Origin: JADHUC01 sp964617665
GTDB lineage: Bacteria; Planctomycetota; Planctomycetia; Pirellulales; Pirellulaceae
Assembly (NCBI GenBank): GCA_964617665.1
Contig: CAZUAH010000299.1
Coordinates: 1 to 16,597, forward strand
Reading direction: 5' to 3'
Length of the DNA stretch: 16,597 bases
Part shown: one piece after another, positions 13,567-16,597 of the stretch
Layout of the letters: the number at the start of each line of letters is the position of its first letter
How positions within the stretch are numbered: position 1 is the stretch's first letter
Notes under the pieces: generated by a model
The model's database searches: none
What the model was told of the DNA's origin: nothing
What the model saw: only the letters and a program-made list of their open reading frames with translations
Position numbers and translations under genes: made by a program

Positions 13567-16254
13567 TCACCGCGTCAGAATCACCATCTCTCCCGCATGA
13601 GTTTCGACACAGACGATTCCCTTCTCATCAGGCATCAGTGCCTTCCCGTTCGCCTTCATCCGTTCCCACGGACTCAGCACCCGCAACGTTCCGCCAACAG
13701 TCGATTCGATTTCTAGTTTCACGACCTCTCCGCCTTTCTGCTCTGCAGAAACAAGGAATCCGCCCTGTGCTCTCAAATCAACGACGCTCGCATCCCGGTC
13801 TTTCGGCCAAGCGGGAAACATGCGGATCACGTCGCCAACGCTCTGCAGGAGCAACTCGCCAATCGCCATCGACGCGGCGAACTGCTCGGTGTAGTGGCCG
13901 TAGTTGTTGATGCCGTGCCCCAGGCGGTTGAGCGTCAGCGTGCCGTTGGGGCGTGTGCGGGCTTTCAACTCGCCCCGCATCCAGTCGATCGCACCGGGCA
14001 TGCTCAGTCGCGCACGGGCCACCGAGAGAATGATGGATGAATTATTCCCATTCCAACGGCATCCCGTGATGCTGCGGGCAAACAGCTCCTTTTCGGCCGC
14101 TGGCGAGAACCACGTAACCACGTCGCCGGGAAACACGGGAACGGCGGGGATGGCGATGTTGTAGGTTTGCGGCGGGGCGTCCTCGACGTCGACGACGACC
14201 GGTTGATCCGCCGCGTTGGTTGTCGGATACGTCGGCAGACGTTGCAGGGCGTCCTTCCAGCGGGCGACCAGTTCCTTGTCCCGTCCCAAGGTCGTTGCTC
14301 CTTCGATAGCTGCCTCGAAGACGTAGCGAAACATGGCGATGTCGAACGTGCAGTTCCGGTTCCGCGCGAAATCTTTGGTCCAGCCCCAGTGTTCCGGCGA
14401 AACTGTGGGCCCCAACACTAGCTTGCCCTGCGGGTCCACATCGCAGGCGTCCATGAAGTTCGCTTGAAACAACGCTACGTCGCGCACAGCCGGGTAGGCC
14501 CTGGTCTCGAGCAATTCCCGGTTGGGCTGGTATTTGTAGTGCCACCAAATCGGCTGCACGGTAAAGGCGGGCACGCCCATCGTGTACCCCCACACGTGAT
14601 GAATGTACTGCCGGCCGACCGGGCTCTTGCACTCGTCCGGATTCGGCGGCTCATAGGCGAAGATCACGTGCGGATAGAACGCCCCGTCAAACGAGAAGAT
14701 TTCTCGGCAGAGCCAACGTGCCCGAGGCAGATACTCGCTCATCAGGCGATCGTACGGCTCCGCCAGTTCCGCGTGGTTTGTATTCAACGCGGTCCAGAAG
14801 GTCTGTTGGAGATTGTAGTTGGTGTGATAGTCGCCGTGCCATGCCGGCCGATCGTGAATCAGGCTGGCGAACAGCCCCGGTGCGATCACCCCGGGCTTGC
14901 TGACGCAGCGGAGGAAGTACAGGTTGCGGTACCAGGTTTCGCTCAGGAAGGGGTCGTCAAGCCGCACGCCGCTTTTCGCCCAATACTCCGCCCAAACGGC
15001 TTCGTGCCGCTGAATCGCTTCCTCCGGCTTTCCGTCGAGAGTGGGCCGGGGCAGTTGGGCGGGGGGCGCGCGCGGGGGCGCCCCCCGCCGGCGGGGGGCC
15101 CGGGCCCCCGCCCTCAATTCGCCGCGGGCCGCCATGGCCACCGCGTACGCCATCCCGGGCCAGTCTGCGTCGCCGGGCAGTTCTTGTGTGAGCCAACCGA
15201 CCCCTTCGTCCTCGCCCGAGACGGACTCCGGCGTATCGGCCGATTGAGTCGGCAGCAGCATGCCTTCGGCAGACGTTCGGATCAAAAACGCGTTGCGGTC
15301 CGCCAGCGCCCGGATTTCCGCTTCCGACGGACCGGATACGGCAGCAACCGCGCGGCGCAGGTCCAGTTGGGCGGAGTGGTTGGGCATATCGATCGCCTGC
15401 GCGCCCAGATCAAGCGGCACGTTAGCCTGCAACCCCTCGAAGGCCACCGCCAGAAAATGGTTCTCCGCGCGATGGCCGTCTTCAGTCCAGGTGTACAGAA
15501 TCACGCGGTCCACCTCGCGGCCGGGCGGCAGATCGAAGCTCTGCTCTTCCACCGCCGTCGGCGTTTCCAGCCAACCGGTCTTGAAGACGATCTCCGATTG
15601 AGCGTCCATCAGGTCGATGTAGAAACGGGCGTTGGGAGTGCCGCTGATCTTCACCCGCATTCGCTTGAGGACGTCGGTCTTCAGGTCCAGTGGCCCGAGT
15701 GAGTAGCCGTTGGATGCCTCGGCGCTACCCTCGATGCTCATCACCGCACCGGATTCGTGTGCCTGCCAGGCGTTATGCTTCCCCTGGGCGCGAATCATCC
15801 GCCAGAAGGGCCGCGCCGCCGGATCTCCAAATGAAAGTCGCGCGCACGCCCGAGGGCAAGGGTATGGATGCGCGTGATAGCTGTCGCTACCCCGGTTGGC
15901 CCAGCCGGTCGCGCGAAGGCTCGCGCTGCCTCCATGCTGCGGCTGCACCTTACCCAGCTTCTTGATTAACTCCAGCGTGGGAATCGGCGGATCGAGTTTG
16001 CTGTCGAGCCGCGCGTCCCAGACGTCGTTCTTCGTGAGCATCAGCCTCAACTGCCCGTGCTCGGAGTAGAGCAACGCGTTGATGTCGCCATTGCCCAGAA
16101 TCAGGGCGTTATCGAGAATGCTGTCCAGGCGATCGACCGCGATCGCGGCTTGCTCTAGCGTCTCGGGATAGGGAATCGTTCCTTCTTCCGCCGCGGCGGA
16201 CCAAGTCACACAGCAAACAGCAAAGTAAGCAACGCAAGTGGCAAGTCGATTCAT
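13567..16254 (-). CDS. Large secreted GH95-like glycoside hydrolase
   Basis: 895 residues. A signal peptide (MNRLATCVAYFAVCCVTWSAAA) is followed by the N-terminal beta-sandwich seen in such enzymes (LILGNGDINALLYSEHGQLRL, 51-71; LTKNDVWDARL) and an (alpha/alpha)6 barrel from about 410. Motifs match GH95: HGDYHTNYNLQQTFW (473-487) with N479 and N481 fitting the two Asn that position the water, LGPTVSPEH (614-622) with E621 fitting the catalytic acid, and YGHYTEQFAASMAIGELLLQS (785-805), where E790 stands where GH95 alpha-1,2-fucosidases have Asp in 'FQIDGNFG'. Residues about 380-402 are a low-complexity Arg/Pro/Ala stretch from a pure-GC tract that looks artefactual. The alternative ATG at 16314 has a perfect AAGGAG 8 bases upstream but would give a 20-residue charged extension before the signal peptide. 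It heads the minus-strand glycosidase block. Confidence 0.83.
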   Translation of the reverse strand: MNRLATCVAYFAVCCVTWSAAAEEGTIPYPETLEQAAIAVDRLDSILDNALILGNGDINALLYSEHGQLRLMLTKNDVWDARLDSKLDPPIPTLELIKKLGKVQPQHGGSASLRATGWANRGSDSYHAHPYPCPRACARLSFGDPAARPFWRMIRAQGKHNAWQAHESGAVMSIEGSAEASNGYSLGPLDLKTDVLKRMRVKISGTPNARFYIDLMDAQSEIVFKTGWLETPTAVEEQSFDLPPGREVDRVILYTWTEDGHRAENHFLAVAFEGLQANVPLDLGAQAIDMPNHSAQLDLRRAVAAVSGPSEAEIRALADRNAFLIRTSAEGMLLPTQSADTPESVSGEDEGVGWLTQELPGDADWPGMAYAVAMAARGELRAGARAPRRRGAPPRAPPAQLPRPTLDGKPEEAIQRHEAVWAEYWAKSGVRLDDPFLSETWYRNLYFLRCVSKPGVIAPGLFASLIHDRPAWHGDYHTNYNLQQTFWTALNTNHAELAEPYDRLMSEYLPRARWLCREIFSFDGAFYPHVIFAYEPPNPDECKSPVGRQYIHHVWGYTMGVPAFTVQPIWWHYKYQPNRELLETRAYPAVRDVALFQANFMDACDVDPQGKLVLGPTVSPEHWGWTKDFARNRNCTFDIAMFRYVFEAAIEGATTLGRDKELVARWKDALQRLPTYPTTNAADQPVVVDVEDAPPQTYNIAIPAVPVFPGDVVTWFSPAAEKELFARSITGCRWNGNNSSIILSVARARLSMPGAIDWMRGELKARTRPNGTLTLNRLGHGINNYGHYTEQFAASMAIGELLLQSVGDVIRMFPAWPKDRDASVVDLRAQGGFLVSAEQKGGEVVKLEIESTVGGTLRVLSPWERMKANGKALMPDEKGIVCVETHAGEMVILTR
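15057..15113. other. 57-base pure G/C tract inside the GH95-like gene
   Basis: All 57 bases are G or C, with G6, G5, C6 and similar runs and nested GC palindromes. It encodes a low-complexity Arg/Pro/Ala/Gly stretch where the family has an ordinary helix, and codon use differs abruptly from both sides. The frame is kept. A local consensus error is likely. Confidence 0.6.
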
Positions 16255-16322
16255 GGCTGGGCCTTTCGGATCTAGTAACCGTTCACGGGGCTCAAGACGT
16301 GTTTTCTTTCTCATCCTTTCTT

Positions 16323-16328
16323 CTCCTT
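16323..16328 (-). promoter_or_regulatory. Shine-Dalgarno-like site for an alternative upstream start
   Basis: On the minus strand AAGGAG lies 8 bases before the ATG at 16314, in frame with the GH95-like gene. It competes with AAAGG (16262-16266) before the ATG at 16254. Confidence 0.45.
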
Positions 16329-16397
16329 GTTGACGACTCGCCCCCTTTTCAAGCCAGCTCGCAGATAGCCAAATACCCGTCGACGTCGGCAACTTCA

Positions 16398-16417
16398 GTA
16401 GCCTGGCTCTGGAGAGC
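16398..16417 (+). repeat. Solo, decayed REP
   Basis: GTAGCCTGGCTCTGGAGAGC repeats the head of the REPIN arms at 13426-13500 and then diverges (TTGTCC), breaking the outer stem. It sits upstream of the GH95-like gene, so REPs flank that gene on both sides. Confidence 0.7.
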
Positions 16418-16460
16418 TTGTCCTTACCCAAGTTTTGAGTATCAAGGACGGTGGTAATAC

Positions 16461-16478
16461 ACGGCCATTCATGGCCGT
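16461..16478. repeat. Perfect inverted repeat ACGGCCAT / ATGGCCGT
   Basis: 8-base arms separated by TC in the non-coding sequence upstream of the glycosidase block. It may be an operator or a repeat fragment. Confidence 0.5.
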
Positions 16479-16543
16479 TTTCGCCGCAGGCGTTACTAGG
16501 CCCGTCGTTTACGGCGGGTCGCGCAACACCGGCAACGCCTCCG

Positions 16544-16597
<54 letters not shown>

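Noticed and set aside
14464..15702. Long plus-strand open frame of 412 codons opposite the GH95-like gene
   Set aside because: Its translation has no family motifs and follows the codon structure of the well-supported minus-strand gene; a GC-rich shadow.

Overview
The window looks like a contig end from a member of the Planctomycetota (PVC group), probably a metagenome assembly. Reasons: high GC; many Tat-exported, secreted enzymes of types these bacteria carry in large numbers (Gfo/Idh/MocA oxidoreductase, AP-endonuclease-like TIM barrel, Tat aldo/keto reductase, GH29-like and GH95-like glycosidases); a short multihaem cytochrome; and a membrane-anchored SGNH protein of a planctomycete type. 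The last 54 bases are a C run followed by a G run, which looks artefactual.

Layout. (1) 1-1615, plus strand: the C-terminal end of an unidentified gene, then a Tat-exported Gfo/Idh/MocA oxidoreductase. (2) 1631-4560, minus strand: a secreted M14 zinc carboxypeptidase, preceded by an SGNH/GDSL-type gene that is frameshifted and has lost its catalytic N-terminal block. (3) 4866-5576, plus strand: a stand-alone soluble homologue of MtrA, the cobamide-binding subunit of tetrahydromethanopterin S-methyltransferase. It keeps the cobalt-ligand histidine but has no membrane anchor. (4) 5798-9858: an AraC-type regulator (minus) diverging from a plus-strand run of a Tat-exported TIM barrel, a Tat-exported aldo/keto reductase-like protein whose catalytic tetrad appears lost, and a tetrahaem c-type cytochrome. 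The first two of these are bracketed by two short inverted-repeat elements sharing the same ends (ACCGCACTCGG). (5) 9900-10854: the C-terminal remnant of a REP-associated (RAYT-like) transposase, its tail motif, and a non-coding stretch with a 14-bp tandem repeat. (6) 10855-16254, minus strand: a glycoside-degradation block of one large GH95-like protein and two GH29-like proteins, with a textbook REPIN (two inverted REPs) between the first two.

How the genes may work together (inference): the GH95-like and GH29-like enzymes would release sugars from a deoxy- or fucose-like glycan outside the cytoplasm. The Tat-exported oxidoreductase, TIM barrel and AKR-like protein would oxidise or rearrange sugars in the same compartment, perhaps with electrons passing to the tetrahaem cytochrome, and the AraC protein may sense the sugar. 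In both GH29-like proteins the histidine that normally contacts fucose is replaced by cysteine, so the true substrate may not be fucose. The MtrA-like protein has no evident partner in the window and is the most unexpected gene.
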